A DNA stretch of 34,575 nucleotides from Deltaproteobacteria bacterium (GCA_024276465.1 JAJRXD010000009.1:1-34575), one strand, 5' to 3'; counted from the stretch's first letter, positions 1-8,591 are shown. Made by a program: numbers and translations. Notes: generated by a model from the sequence alone, not told the origin.

Positions 1-14
1 GATGAATGAAAAAT

Positions 15-129
15 CGGTCACTTTGAATGGGATTCGTCGGTCATTTTGCCTTGGATTGACCGGTCATTTTCAGTGGGATTTGCCGGTCATTTTGGATGGG
101 ATTTCGCGGTCACTTTCCGTGGGATTAAG
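15..129. repeat. Five tandem 23-bp repeats, probable IS21-family terminal repeat array
   Basis: Five copies start at 15, 38, 61, 84 and 107, an exact 23-bp period. Each begins CGGTCA(C/T)TTT and ends (T)GGATT, with a variable centre. Arrays of this form are known at the ends of IS21-family elements, where the transposase binds repeated sites. The array stops at the point where the neighbouring TPP enzyme gene loses its coding frame, which fits an element end inserted there. No IstA or IstB gene lies inside the window, so the family assignment is inference from the repeat pattern. Confidence 0.6.
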
Positions 130-1693
130 CAATAATTACCGGAACATCATATCTCGAAAAACTCCAGAGAGATTCCAGCTGTCCAAACAGCATTGATCCG
201 TCTCCAACAAAGCAGGCTACCTGAGTGTCAGGACGGGCGATTTTTATGCCCAGGGATGCACCCACCCCCCATCCAAGGGCAAAACCTGTGGTCTGTCCAA
301 TAAGAGTCTTTTTTCCTTTTGCAAAATCCATCCAGTAGTACGGGGTCCTTGAATCCAGCTCAGAAACAATACATGCATCAGCTTCCAAAACCCTGTCCAT
401 CTCATAGGATAAACGTTCCCATGAAATTGGAGTTGAGTTCCAGTTTTTCCTGGCGTTTTCCCGGCGTTTTTTCCGGATTTTATCAAAATAGCGAGTTACA
501 TTTTCCAGTTGCTCAGCTTTTATTGTATTAATTCTGTTTTTAGTCAGCATACCCTTAACAGAATCTATTAAGGCATTTATAGTTTCCTTCATGGTTGCTG
601 CAATTGCCACATCAGTCGGGTAGATGTTTGCAATATCTCCATATTCAATACGGGCATGGATGACTTTGCAGGAGGACGGAACAGGATTTGTTATAAAACC
701 AGGGTCTGGCATGAGAGATCCCAGATTCAATAACATATCGATTTCAGCAGCATAGCTGTTGGGCCCCATACCGTAGAAGTCTGCAAAAAGAGGGTGTCTG
801 AAAGGGAAGTCACCAAAACAGCTTATTCCCTGAGAAACCGGAGTTGAAAGAAGTTCAGCCAGTTCTATAAGCTGAACATTGGCTCCTGAGCGGGTTACTT
901 CACCACCTGCAAGGATTAAAGGTCTTTTTGCTTCAATAAGCATTCTGGCGGATTTTTCAATCAGTTCAGGATCTGGCTGGATCTGAATGGGAATCTGGAA
1001 CATGGTTTTAGGATAAATTTTATCACTAATGTTTCGCTTTGCAAGAAGATCTGAATGAAACCTGATGTAGACCGGTCCGCCTGGAGGAGTAGCAGCAACC
1101 TTTAGAGCTCTTCTTACCATTTCTCCGATACGCCTGGAGTATTTAACCTGCCATCGCCACTTGGTGAACTGTTCCATTGGTTCCAGCCAGTCGTCAACCT
1201 GTTCAAACATGTCACGGCCCTGAAATTTACTAAACCCGCCGTCAGTTAAGACTACAATTGAAGATCGATCCTTCCATGCATTGTAGAGATTGTTAGAGGC
1301 ATGGGGTATGCCGATGCCTGGTATAAAAAGAGCAGCAGGTTTGCCTGACCCCAACTCATACCCTTGTGCCATACTGGCAGCCTGACCCTCCTCCAGTGCG
1401 AGAATGAGTTTCATTTCAGGCCTGTCGCTCAGGGCATCATATAAAGAATATTGTCCTGTACTGTTAGAGTTAAAGAGGTAAGTGATGCCGGCAGCTTTAA
1501 GAGTTTCAAGCAGCACTTCTGACCCTGTCCCTCTGAAGTCTGTTCCTTCACTGGGCAGTGTCTCATCGGCATAAGCAACAGTATTCAGAACTGAATCAAT
1601 TGCATTCATGCTGAATCCTATGGCAGTCAGGCTTTTAATAAAATTACGCCGGGTAATATCTTTGTCCAGTAATTTTTTGACAAGCTCTTTCAT
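125..1693 (-). pseudogene. Tat-exported TPP-dependent enzyme (acetolactate synthase/benzoylformate decarboxylase-like), 3'-truncated
   Basis: About 522 residues of a thiamine diphosphate enzyme. The start at 1693 is chosen over the ATG at 1705 because GGGAG (1699-1703) sits just upstream of it. The N-terminus has a twin-arginine signal (TRRNFIKSL, then a hydrophobic stretch to about residue 40), so the protein was probably folded in the cytoplasm and exported. The Pyr-domain glutamate lies in LEEGQAA near residue 102. The PP-domain GDG is present in FVGDGSMLFGQ, but the frame ends at VPVIIA, just where the Asn-Asn end of the GDG-X(about 25)-NN cofactor motif should follow. The stop codon lies in the last copy of the 23-bp repeat array, so the end is an insertion junction. 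Substrate unknown. The product probably cannot hold its cofactor. Confidence 0.8.
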
Positions 1694-1817
1694 AATATCT
1701 CCCATGTGAAAACATGTTTTCTAAATACTGTTGAACAGAACCGCTTCGCGGAAGTACTTTCCACCCTGTTTTTTCTATCTTTTTAAATTTTCATAAACCA
1801 AACCGCCCAATTTCATT

Positions 1818-1898
1818 ATAATGCCTCCTGGCCGGATATCTACAGGGGATATCCGGCCAGAGATTTATTTAATCCTTACACCATAAAGGAGGCATTAT
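1818..1898. promoter_or_regulatory. Nested inverted repeats overlapping the recombinase ribosome binding site
   Basis: A perfect hairpin has 13-bp arms at 1828-1840 and 1848-1860 around the loop TACAGGG. Outside it, ATAATGCCTCC (1818-1828) pairs perfectly with GGAGGCATTAT (1888-1898), which contains the recombinase Shine-Dalgarno sequence and the AT of its ATG. In RNA the outer stem would bury the ribosome binding site, although it shares one base with the inner stem. The pair could limit recombinase translation, or the hairpin could be part of the element's left terminus. The structure is seen directly; the role is inference. Confidence 0.5.
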
Positions 1899-2729
1899 GA
1901 GCACTATACTTCGAAAACAGTTTAATGACCACATGATTCTGCGGGGATTTTCCCCAAAAACCCAGGAGGCTTATCTCAGCGCTGTTACCGGTCTGGCAAA
2001 ATACTATCATTTTTCTCCAGATAAACTTAATAACGATCAGATTCAGACATACCTGCTTCATCTGATTAAAAAACGCAAACTTGCCTGGAGTTCCGTAAAC
2101 GTTGCTTTTTCAGGGCTTCGTTGTTTTTATATCCAGGTTCTCAAATGGGATAAACCCCGGTTTCATATCCCATCCCGGCCCAGACAAAAAAGCTGCCTAA
2201 ACTGTTGGCTACAGAACAAATTAAGCATCTACTGAAAGCGGCATCCAATATTAAACACCGTGCCTTGCTGATGACTGTTTACGGCGGAGGTCTTCGGGTG
2301 AGTGAAGTTGTCCATCTAAAACCCCACCATATCGAAAGCGAGCGGATGATGATCAGGGTTGAGCAGGGCAAAGGCAGAAAAGACCGTTACACAATATTGC
2401 CGCAAAGCCTTCTTGATCAATTAAGAACATACTGGAAGACCTGTCACCCTCATTCATGGCTGTTTTTCGGCAAAGACAAACCTATGCCCATAGCCACTGC
2501 TCAAGCAATCTATAACAACGCCAAAAACAAAGCCGGGATTAACAAGGGAAATGGTATTCATACACTGCGGCATTGCTTTGCCACCCATCTCCTGGATCAG
2601 GGTGTTGATATCTATACCATCAAGCAGATGATGGGACATAGCGCCCTGGTGACCACCTCCAGGTATCTGCATACAACCAGGGAAAAAATAGCTTCTGTCA
2701 AAAGCCCTCTGGATAATCTGGACATATAG
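1897..2729 (+). pseudogene. Tyrosine recombinase (phage integrase family), frameshifted
   Basis: Two overlapping frames make one integrase. The first (1897-2235) holds the N-terminal SAM-like DNA-binding domain (FNDHMILRGFSPKTQEAY). The second, open through about 2181-2729, holds the whole catalytic domain: Arg in GGGLRVSEV, Lys in QGKGRKDRY, HTLRH, MMGHS and the nucleophile Tyr in TSRYLH. The break is at an A6 run (2186-2191). One extra A would give RPRQKKLPKLLATEQ and a protein of about 277 residues. Either this copy is inactivated, or the A-run was under-called, or slippage restores the frame. The next gene starts 13 bp downstream with its own GGAGGG. The partner IS91 transposase suggests a role in that element's movement. 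Confidence 0.8.
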
Positions 2730-2741
2730 GAGGGCAGAGAT

Positions 2742-3959
2742 ATGTTATCAAAAAATGATGCTCAACACCCATCAATCCGTTCAAACACTGCTCAGTCGGA
2801 AGTGGCTGATATTTTCCGGCTTTACGGCGAAGATTATCGGAAAAACCATAACATTACCTTTGAACAGTCAAAGGTGATGCGCCAGATCTCAATATGCCGC
2901 ACGACCACCTTAGGCGGACATATTCAACGATGCACTGAATGTGGCTATGAGCAGAATGCTTATAACTCCTGCCGTAATCGCCATTGTCCTAAATGTCAAA
3001 CAATGACCAAAGAAAAATGGCTGAGTGACCGCAAAGCGGAGCTGCTTCCATGCGGTTATTTTCATCTGGTGTTCACCCTGCCTCATGACTTGAACCAGAT
3101 CATTCTATACAACAAGAGGATACTTCTGAATATTTTGTTTCAAGCTGTCAATGAAACACTTCAGACATTTGCACGGGACCCTCAATGGCGTCTTGAAGGA
3201 CAACCGGGATTTATTGCTGTGCTGCATACCTGGTCTCAGACCATTATGGATCACTTTCACCTGCATTGTCTTATTCCTGCTGGGGTGCTGTCTTTCGACA
3301 AAAAGCGCTGGATACCGGCCAGAAAAAAGTTCCTGTTCAAAACCAAATCACTGGCAAAGGCATTTCGAAAACTGTATATACAAAAATTTCTAACAGCATA
3401 CGAAAAAAATCAATTGATTTCCCCGGGCAATACGGCCTGGTCAGACTCTGATGAAAGCCTTGTCCGCCTGATCAATGATCTGAAAAACAAACAATGGATT
3501 GTCTATGCCAAACGCCCCTTTGCAGGTCCTGAGCAGGTGCTTGAATACCTGGGACGCTACACACACAGAGTGGCCATATCAAATCATCGTATTCTGGCTG
3601 TTTCCGATGCAATGGTCACGTTTTCCTACAAGGATCGCAAAGACAACAATAATACAAAGCCTATGACTCTTAAAGCCCGGGAGTTTATAAGGCGATTTCT
3701 TTTGCATGTTCTGCCACAGAGGTTTGTGAAAATCCGCTATTTCGGTTTTATGTTCCACAGGGATAAGCAAAGCAACATCGAGCTGATTCGCAAGCTTGTA
3801 AATGCGGTCACGGTCTTCACTGAAAAGCTCAATGAAACTGTTCAACAGATAATGCTCAGGCTCACTGGTGTAGACATATCCATTTGTCCCAAATGTGGTA
3901 ATGGCCATATGATTGATGTAATGAAAATTCACAGAGTATCAGTTCTGGACTCAACATAA
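2742..3959 (+). CDS. IS91-family transposase (HUH single-strand nuclease)
   Basis: A complete 405-residue rolling-circle transposase. It has an N-terminal zinc-binding region (RCTECGYEQNAYNSCRNRHCPKCQ, here as CTEC, NSCRNRHC and PKCQ), an HUH metal site in FHLHCLIPAG near residue 175, and the catalytic tyrosine region EYLGRYTHRVAISNHR near residue 270. A C-terminal CPKCGNGHM zinc motif follows. Members nick one strand with the tyrosine and move by replicative single-strand transfer, preferring four-base targets. GGAGGG lies upstream of the ATG. No frame damage is visible, so this gene could still be active even though the recombinase ahead of it is broken. Confidence 0.9.
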   Translation: MLSKNDAQHPSIRSNTAQSEVADIFRLYGEDYRKNHNITFEQSKVMRQISICRTTTLGGHIQRCTECGYEQNAYNSCRNRHCPKCQTMTKEKWLSDRKAELLPCGYFHLVFTLPHDLNQIILYNKRILLNILFQAVNETLQTFARDPQWRLEGQPGFIAVLHTWSQTIMDHFHLHCLIPAGVLSFDKKRWIPARKKFLFKTKSLAKAFRKLYIQKFLTAYEKNQLISPGNTAWSDSDESLVRLINDLKNKQWIVYAKRPFAGPEQVLEYLGRYTHRVAISNHRILAVSDAMVTFSYKDRKDNNNTKPMTLKAREFIRRFLLHVLPQRFVKIRYFGFMFHRDKQSNIELIRKLVNAVTVFTEKLNETVQQIMLRLTGVDISICPKCGNGHMIDVMKIHRVSVLDST

Positions 3960-4748
3960 AAATCAGAAATGACTCTAAATGTTAATTGTTTTCCATTTGA
4001 AACCGATTACGCACAGGACAGGTGTAACCTTTTTTAGCATTTTCAGGGAAATTCGTTATATGGACTCTTTGAAATTCAGCAGCATTCTTATTGTTCAACT
4101 TCATTTTTTGGTTTCGATTAACCTTTTATTCAAAAACCATCTTTCATGCCCGTGGTATTTCCTGCTGCAAAGAATCCCACAACACATATAAACCCCATAG
4201 AGAAAGTGTCTCAGAAACGGCTCTGTTCAACCACATTTTATCCATCATCCCTTATTGCCTTTATCAAGTTGATTTTTTAGCATTTCCTGATATCCTCTTT
4301 GTTCAGTCTTTCCTTTATCGTCTTACGGGACGATGGATAAAACGCTATTCGTTAGGATAATTTTTATCAAATTACGTTTGTCAATATTTTGTTGTAAGTC
4401 CGACAGACTCCTATACAGAAATAATAGTGGACTTAAGCGAACAGGCCAGACTCAGGCTGAAAAAATGGATTGGAAGATTTAAACAACGCGATAAATTTCG
4501 GGGAGGATAGATCAAACAGAAACTTTAATCCTACCAGATAAAACAATTTGGAATCTTCCATTACCATGTGAGCTGGAACAGTTATGCCCTGGTCCGCCCA
4601 CCTCAGGCATAACAAATCCTACACACTTAATGGTTCAATGATTTTATGAAATAATTGACTGGCCAAGACAAAAAAATTGTGCGATGAACCGGAAATACAG
4701 CTTTTTCTTTTTTTTACTGTCTGGATTGCAGATTCTGATGATACTTTC
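3960..4748. other. Gene-poor stretch: element tail and stem-loop series
   Basis: No convincing complete gene is seen. The first part (to about 4231) is probably the tail of the IS91-family element. TTTTATCCATC at 4236-4246 pairs with GATGGATAAAA at 4332-4342, and ATCGTC/GACGAT (4317-4334) forms a six-base-loop hairpin. From 4361 to 4507 a plus-strand frame without a start codon stays open for about 48 codons (it includes IIVDLSEQARLRLKKWIG), possibly a gene remnant. Further stems are at 4395-4435, 4471-4560 and 4581-4613. Confidence 0.4.
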
Positions 4749-4776
4749 TTGACATTTAGAAAATAATATGTAATAT
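4749..4776 (+). promoter_or_regulatory. Sigma-70-type promoter for the IgGFc-binding-like gene
   Basis: A perfect -35 hexamer TTGACA (4749-4754) and TAATAT (4771-4776) are separated by 16 bp. A second candidate start is an extended -10, TGCTATAAT, at 4803-4811. Either would give a leader of more than 100 nt before the ATG at 4921. The assignment rests on consensus match and position only. Confidence 0.55.
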
Positions 4777-4920
4777 TGTTTGCAACCATAAAATAATTAG
4801 TTTGCTATAATAGACTTTTTTATACGCTGTTTTTATCTAAATGCCTATAACAAAACAATCAAAATAAAAAGGATATAGCTCAATTAATAACGGATATAAC
4901 AACGTTAAAAAAAACAGTTT

Positions 4921-7278
4921 ATGCATGAAAGGAGGGTTAAAAAAAACAAACAAGTATCCCTTAAAAAACACTTAAAATTTTTCAAAAGGAGGTCTGAAAG
5001 AGTTAAAAAATCAAACATATTTTATCTCTTCAGTGCAGCATTAATTTTATTCCAACCGCTCAGTGTTTTTAGTCAAACCCTGGATAACAAGGGAACTGAT
5101 TTTATAATGGGTTTCCTTAAAAACTATTCCACTCCAAACATTGAACTGCATCTTACAAGTGATGTTTCAACCAGTGTAACTATCAACTATCCTGTAAACT
5201 CACCTGTATTTACAACAACTGTGGCAGTGAATCCAGGAGCAGTTACTATAGTAGCACTTCCAAACAGTGCAGCTCAGTCCTGGGGTTCAGGATCGGTTGT
5301 GAACAATTGTGTACGTGCTTTTGCAGAAAAGGAATTTGTCTGTTATATGATCAACCGATCTGTTTTTACTTCAGATGCTGCACTTGCACTGCCTGTAGAT
5401 ACCATGAATACCGAGTATATTGCCATGATGTATCACCCTATGTTCGGTGGCAGCGAATATGTCGTAGTTGCTGCGTATAACAATACAACAGTCACAATTA
5501 CCGAGCCAGGCCAGGCCCCCTTTGTTAAAGTCCTGCAGCGTGGTGAGGGGTATTCAAGAAAAAGCAGTACGATAACTGATCTAACAGGAACAATCATAGA
5601 ATCAGACAAGCCTGTTGGCTTTACAAACGGCAATAACTGTACACAGGTTCCTAACGGCACCTGTTATTGCGATCATATTTTTGAGGTTGCCCAGCCTGTT
5701 CAGAGCTGGGGCAGTGATATTTTAGTTGGTAACCTCCCCCTGCGTGTCAAAGGTTCAATTTACCGTATTCTTGCCTCGGCTGATAATACTGAAATTTTTA
5801 TTGATGGTATCAGCCAGGGAATTATCAACCGCGGGGAATTTATTGAAACTGCACAGCTCACAGGCGGTCATGTTATCAGCGGTGATTACCCGATTTTTGT
5901 GACACAGTTCATGACAGGGGTCTGCCTGGCAGGCAATTCTACAGGTGATCCTGCCATGGGCAACATGATCCCGGCAGATCAGTATCTCTCTTACTATACC
6001 TTTTCAACTGTGGGTGGTAGCCAGTTTTCACAGAACTGGCTGAATGTTATTGCTGAGAACAGCGATGTTGGCTCTCTGATGCTTGACGGTACTGCTATTC
6101 CTGCAGCCTCCTTCAGTGCTATTGGGACCAGCGGGTTTTCATATGCCACAGTTCAATTGAGTGATGGTACGCACACGACAACCTCAGACGGTTTTCACGG
6201 TATTACGGTTGAGGGCTACAACGCTGCTGACTCATACATTTATCCAGGCGGAGCTCTGTTTGAGTTTATTAATCCTGTTGGGGATGCAAACTCACCTGAA
6301 TGTGGATGTGATGCTGACGGAATCTGTACAGCATCTGATGACAGGCCAAGTGAGGATATCAACGCTAACGGTGTCCTTGACCCGGGTGAAGATCTTAACA
6401 GCAATGGAATGATAGATGAAGATACTGGTATGTTTTTTGTTACTCTTAACCCATCTGTTAACCTGACGCTGACAGTTGATCCATTTGTACCAGGAGACGG
6501 TAACGTGTCCTACTCTGTTGCGTTGACTGACAGCCGGCTTGATGGTACCGGAGTTATAACTGTTACAGACGGTGCTGGAAATACCTGTTCAACACGGATT
6601 GCACTGTACGGAACAGGCATGTGCACAGATGCGGATGACGATGGATATGCTGTAGAAGGAGGCCAGTGTGGCCCGATAGACTGTAATGATAATGATACGT
6701 CAATTAATCCCGGTGCAGAAGAGATTTGCGGTAATAGAATCGATGAAGATTGCGATAAACAGGCTGATGACTGCATAGACTGTATTGATAGAGATCTTGA
6801 TGGTTATGGCGATGGTAAGGATTGTATTGATGCTGACTGTAATGATAATGATACCTCAATTAATCCTGGAGCATCTGAAGTATGTGATAATCAAATGGAT
6901 GATGACTGTGACGGTCTTGTAGATGATGCAGATCCTGATTGTGTTCAAACATGGGCACAAGAGATCGATTTTCAGGTTATCCCATCAAACGGTAGTGTTA
7001 CTATCAAGTGGACAGCTATTTCTGAAGATGGTGTTATGGGATACAATGTTCTCCGTGCACAGGATAAGTCAGGAACATTTAAACAGATTAATCCTGACAT
7101 TATTTCAGCCAGGGGAAGCATTGAAACTACAGTTGATTATGAATTTTCAGATAGTGATGTTCAAAACGGAAGATTGTACAGGTACAAGCTGGAAGAGCTT
7201 GACGTTACCGGAGCTTCCAAGGAGCATGGTCCGGCAAATGCTGTTCCGAGGTTGATTTATCTGCTGTTAGGTAGATAG
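4921..7278 (+). CDS. Secreted IgGFc-binding-domain protein with MopE-type motifs and fibronectin III domain
   Basis: A 785-residue exported protein. Residues 29-52 are a signal peptide behind a long basic N-region (hydrophobic YLFSAALILFQPLSVFSQ). The body (about 55-455) matches the IgGFc-binding protein N-terminal fold: GTDFIMGF, GFTNGNNC and YYTFSTVGGSQF. An aspartate-rich dockerin-like stretch (DINANGVLDPGEDLNSNG) follows near 479. Two MopE-like metal-binding units (DCNDNDTSINPGAEEICGN and a near copy, about 565-676) come next, and a C-terminal fibronectin type III domain starts at about 678. The parts suggest a calcium- or metal-stabilised surface or secreted adhesin. The ligand is unknown. 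The ribosome binding site at 4921 is poor, although AGGAGG occurs just inside the frame. A strong terminator follows. Confidence 0.75.
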   Translation: MHERRVKKNKQVSLKKHLKFFKRRSERVKKSNIFYLFSAALILFQPLSVFSQTLDNKGTDFIMGFLKNYSTPNIELHLTSDVSTSVTINYPVNSPVFTTTVAVNPGAVTIVALPNSAAQSWGSGSVVNNCVRAFAEKEFVCYMINRSVFTSDAALALPVDTMNTEYIAMMYHPMFGGSEYVVVAAYNNTTVTITEPGQAPFVKVLQRGEGYSRKSSTITDLTGTIIESDKPVGFTNGNNCTQVPNGTCYCDHIFEVAQPVQSWGSDILVGNLPLRVKGSIYRILASADNTEIFIDGISQGIINRGEFIETAQLTGGHVISGDYPIFVTQFMTGVCLAGNSTGDPAMGNMIPADQYLSYYTFSTVGGSQFSQNWLNVIAENSDVGSLMLDGTAIPAASFSAIGTSGFSYATVQLSDGTHTTTSDGFHGITVEGYNAADSYIYPGGALFEFINPVGDANSPECGCDADGICTASDDRPSEDINANGVLDPGEDLNSNGMIDEDTGMFFVTLNPSVNLTLTVDPFVPGDGNVSYSVALTDSRLDGTGVITVTDGAGNTCSTRIALYGTGMCTDADDDGYAVEGGQCGPIDCNDNDTSINPGAEEICGNRIDEDCDKQADDCIDCIDRDLDGYGDGKDCIDADCNDNDTSINPGASEVCDNQMDDDCDGLVDDADPDCVQTWAQEIDFQVIPSNGSVTIKWTAISEDGVMGYNVLRAQDKSGTFKQINPDIISARGSIETTVDYEFSDSDVQNGRLYRYKLEELDVTGASKEHGPANAVPRLIYLLLGR

Positions 7279-7318
7279 TTCACGTTAAGTGCTAACAGTA
7301 ACAGATGATAGTTTCTTA

Positions 7319-7358
7319 CAAGGGCAGGGATCAGAAAGATTCCTGCCCTTGTTTTTTT
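7319..7358 (+). terminator. Rho-independent terminator
   Basis: CAAGGGCAGG (7319-7328) pairs perfectly with CCTGCCCTTG (7342-7351) and is followed by seven T (7352-7358). It lies 40 bp after the stop of the IgGFc-binding-like gene and marks the end of that transcript. Confidence 0.9.
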
Positions 7359-7422
7359 AAACATAATCAGTATCCTGTTTGGTTTGAGATATAAAAAAAG
7401 TACAATGTTCTTTTATGCTCAC

Positions 7423-7489
7423 TGAATTCAGATCAGAAACAATACAAACATCATTTCCCAAAACCTTGTTCATCTTGAAGGATTAATGT
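7423..7489 (-). pseudogene. Fossil fragment of a second copy of the Tat-type TPP enzyme gene
   Basis: These 67 bp align without gaps to 350-416, inside the truncated TPP enzyme gene, and about four of five bases agree. Read on the minus strand the fragment gives MNKVLGNDVCIVSDLNS, against MDRVLEADACIVSELDS in the larger copy, so the reading frame is recognisable. Flanking sequence on both sides does not align. It is a remnant of a duplicated or recombined gene in the same orientation, not a functional gene. Confidence 0.75.
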
Positions 7490-7571
7490 TTAACAGGAAG
7501 ATTCTGTCTGAAGCACCTTTAGTGACAACTGGAGGAATTTGACTGATGAAAGAGAATAAGGAGGTGTTTGA

Positions 7572-8591
7572 ATGAGGAATGTTATACTGGGTAAAACCGG
7601 CATTAAAGTAAAAGCCATGGGGTTCGGTGCAATGTATTTACCCCGTGTGTCTGAGCAGGAGTCCGATGTTATAATTGAAAGGGCGCTTGAGATAGGCATC
7701 AATTACTTTGACACAGCATCTGCTTATCAGGATAGTGAGGAAAAGCTTGGAAGAGTTCTGTCCCGGAGAGACAACGACTTTGTGATTACTTCCCGGTCCA
7801 TAGCCTGCAAGACGAGCTTTGATGCGTTTAAAAAAGAATTCGAGCAAAGTTTTGACAGGCTTGGAATTAAGACCATTGATTTTTACGGATTCCACGCGGT
7901 AAACATGAAAAGGGAGCTTGAGACTGTTATGGGGGACCCCCTCAATTTTTTAAAAGAGCAGAAGGGAAAGGGAAGAATCAGACATATAGCCATAACAGGA
8001 CACAACCATGTTACAATGACAGAGGCTATTAAGACAGGAGAGTTCGAGATGGCAATGTTTCCGTTTAATGTTATTGAAAGAGAGCCACTGGATTCTCTGC
8101 TTGATACTGCCAACAGTCTTGGAGTTGCCACATCGATAATGAAGCCTTTAGCTGGTGGGGTAATAGAGAGCAAAGCGCTCTCACTCCGGTTTTTCTTTGA
8201 CTACCCGGTAGGTGTTGTAACCCCTGGAATGGCATCGGTTAAGGAATTAGAAGATAATTTTAATGTTTTTGAAAAGATGCAGCATCTTTCTCAGGCAGAG
8301 GTCAGGAAACTTCAGGAAGAAGTGTCTGTTCTTGGAAAGGAGTTCTGCCGAAGATGCTCATACTGTATGCCATGTGAAAAGGGCATTATGATTCCTTTTG
8401 TTCATATGATTCACATGAAGTGCTATGGCAAACCAATGGATGATGATGTTGCATATACTTTAGGGCTGGCAGAGCGCATGATTTCTGCCCTCGAAAATTG
8501 CAGTGAATGCGGCAAGTGTGTAGAAAAGTGCCCGTATAATATTCCTACCCCTGAAAGAGTAAAGGAACTTCTGGATATTTTAAAAAAGTGA
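7572..8591 (+). CDS. Aldo/keto reductase with C-terminal 4Fe-4S domain
   Basis: A 339-residue AKR-barrel oxidoreductase (GKTGIKVKAMGFGAMYLPR at the N-terminus) fused to a ferredoxin-like tail. Cysteines at 259, 262, 265 and 268 (CRRCSYCMPC) and at 310, 313, 316 and 320 (CSECGKCVEKCP) could hold iron-sulfur centres. Of the AKR tetrad, Asp47 and Tyr52 (FDTASAY) and His108 (FYGFHAV) are present, but the usual TK lysine is replaced by Ser-Arg in FVITSRS. The enzyme may therefore work differently from classical AKRs or have lost activity. AAGGAGG precedes the ATG. It stands alone after a terminator and before 290 bp without a plus-strand gene. Substrate unknown. Confidence 0.85.
   Translation: MRNVILGKTGIKVKAMGFGAMYLPRVSEQESDVIIERALEIGINYFDTASAYQDSEEKLGRVLSRRDNDFVITSRSIACKTSFDAFKKEFEQSFDRLGIKTIDFYGFHAVNMKRELETVMGDPLNFLKEQKGKGRIRHIAITGHNHVTMTEAIKTGEFEMAMFPFNVIEREPLDSLLDTANSLGVATSIMKPLAGGVIESKALSLRFFFDYPVGVVTPGMASVKELEDNFNVFEKMQHLSQAEVRKLQEEVSVLGKEFCRRCSYCMPCEKGIMIPFVHMIHMKCYGKPMDDDVAYTLGLAERMISALENCSECGKCVEKCPYNIPTPERVKELLDILKK

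Larger units (their letters stand above)
1730..4231 (+). mobile_element. IS91-family element with tyrosine recombinase and HUH transposase
   Basis: The element carries a tyrosine recombinase (frameshifted) and a complete IS91-type transposase in tandem. One branch of the IS91 family is known to have this two-gene layout. The limits are provisional: GTTGAACAGAACCG at 1730-1743 matches the reverse complement of 4218-4231 at 13 of 14 positions, and this pair brackets both genes. IS91 elements often lack terminal inverted repeats, so the true ends may differ. About 260 bp without a gene follow the transposase before the right-hand repeat. The left limit lies only 37 bp from the preferred start of the TPP enzyme gene, so insertion would have displaced that gene's promoter. 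Confidence 0.6.

Noticed and set aside
2181-2192. Programmed -1 frameshift in the recombinase
   Set aside because: The A6 run is in the wrong phase: zero-frame codons are CAA AAA AGC, so the tRNA pair cannot both re-pair. Mutation or a missing A explains it better.
4433-4615. Minus-strand 60-codon frame in the gene-poor stretch
   Set aside because: It has no ribosome binding site and lies over the stem-loop series. No family is recognisable.
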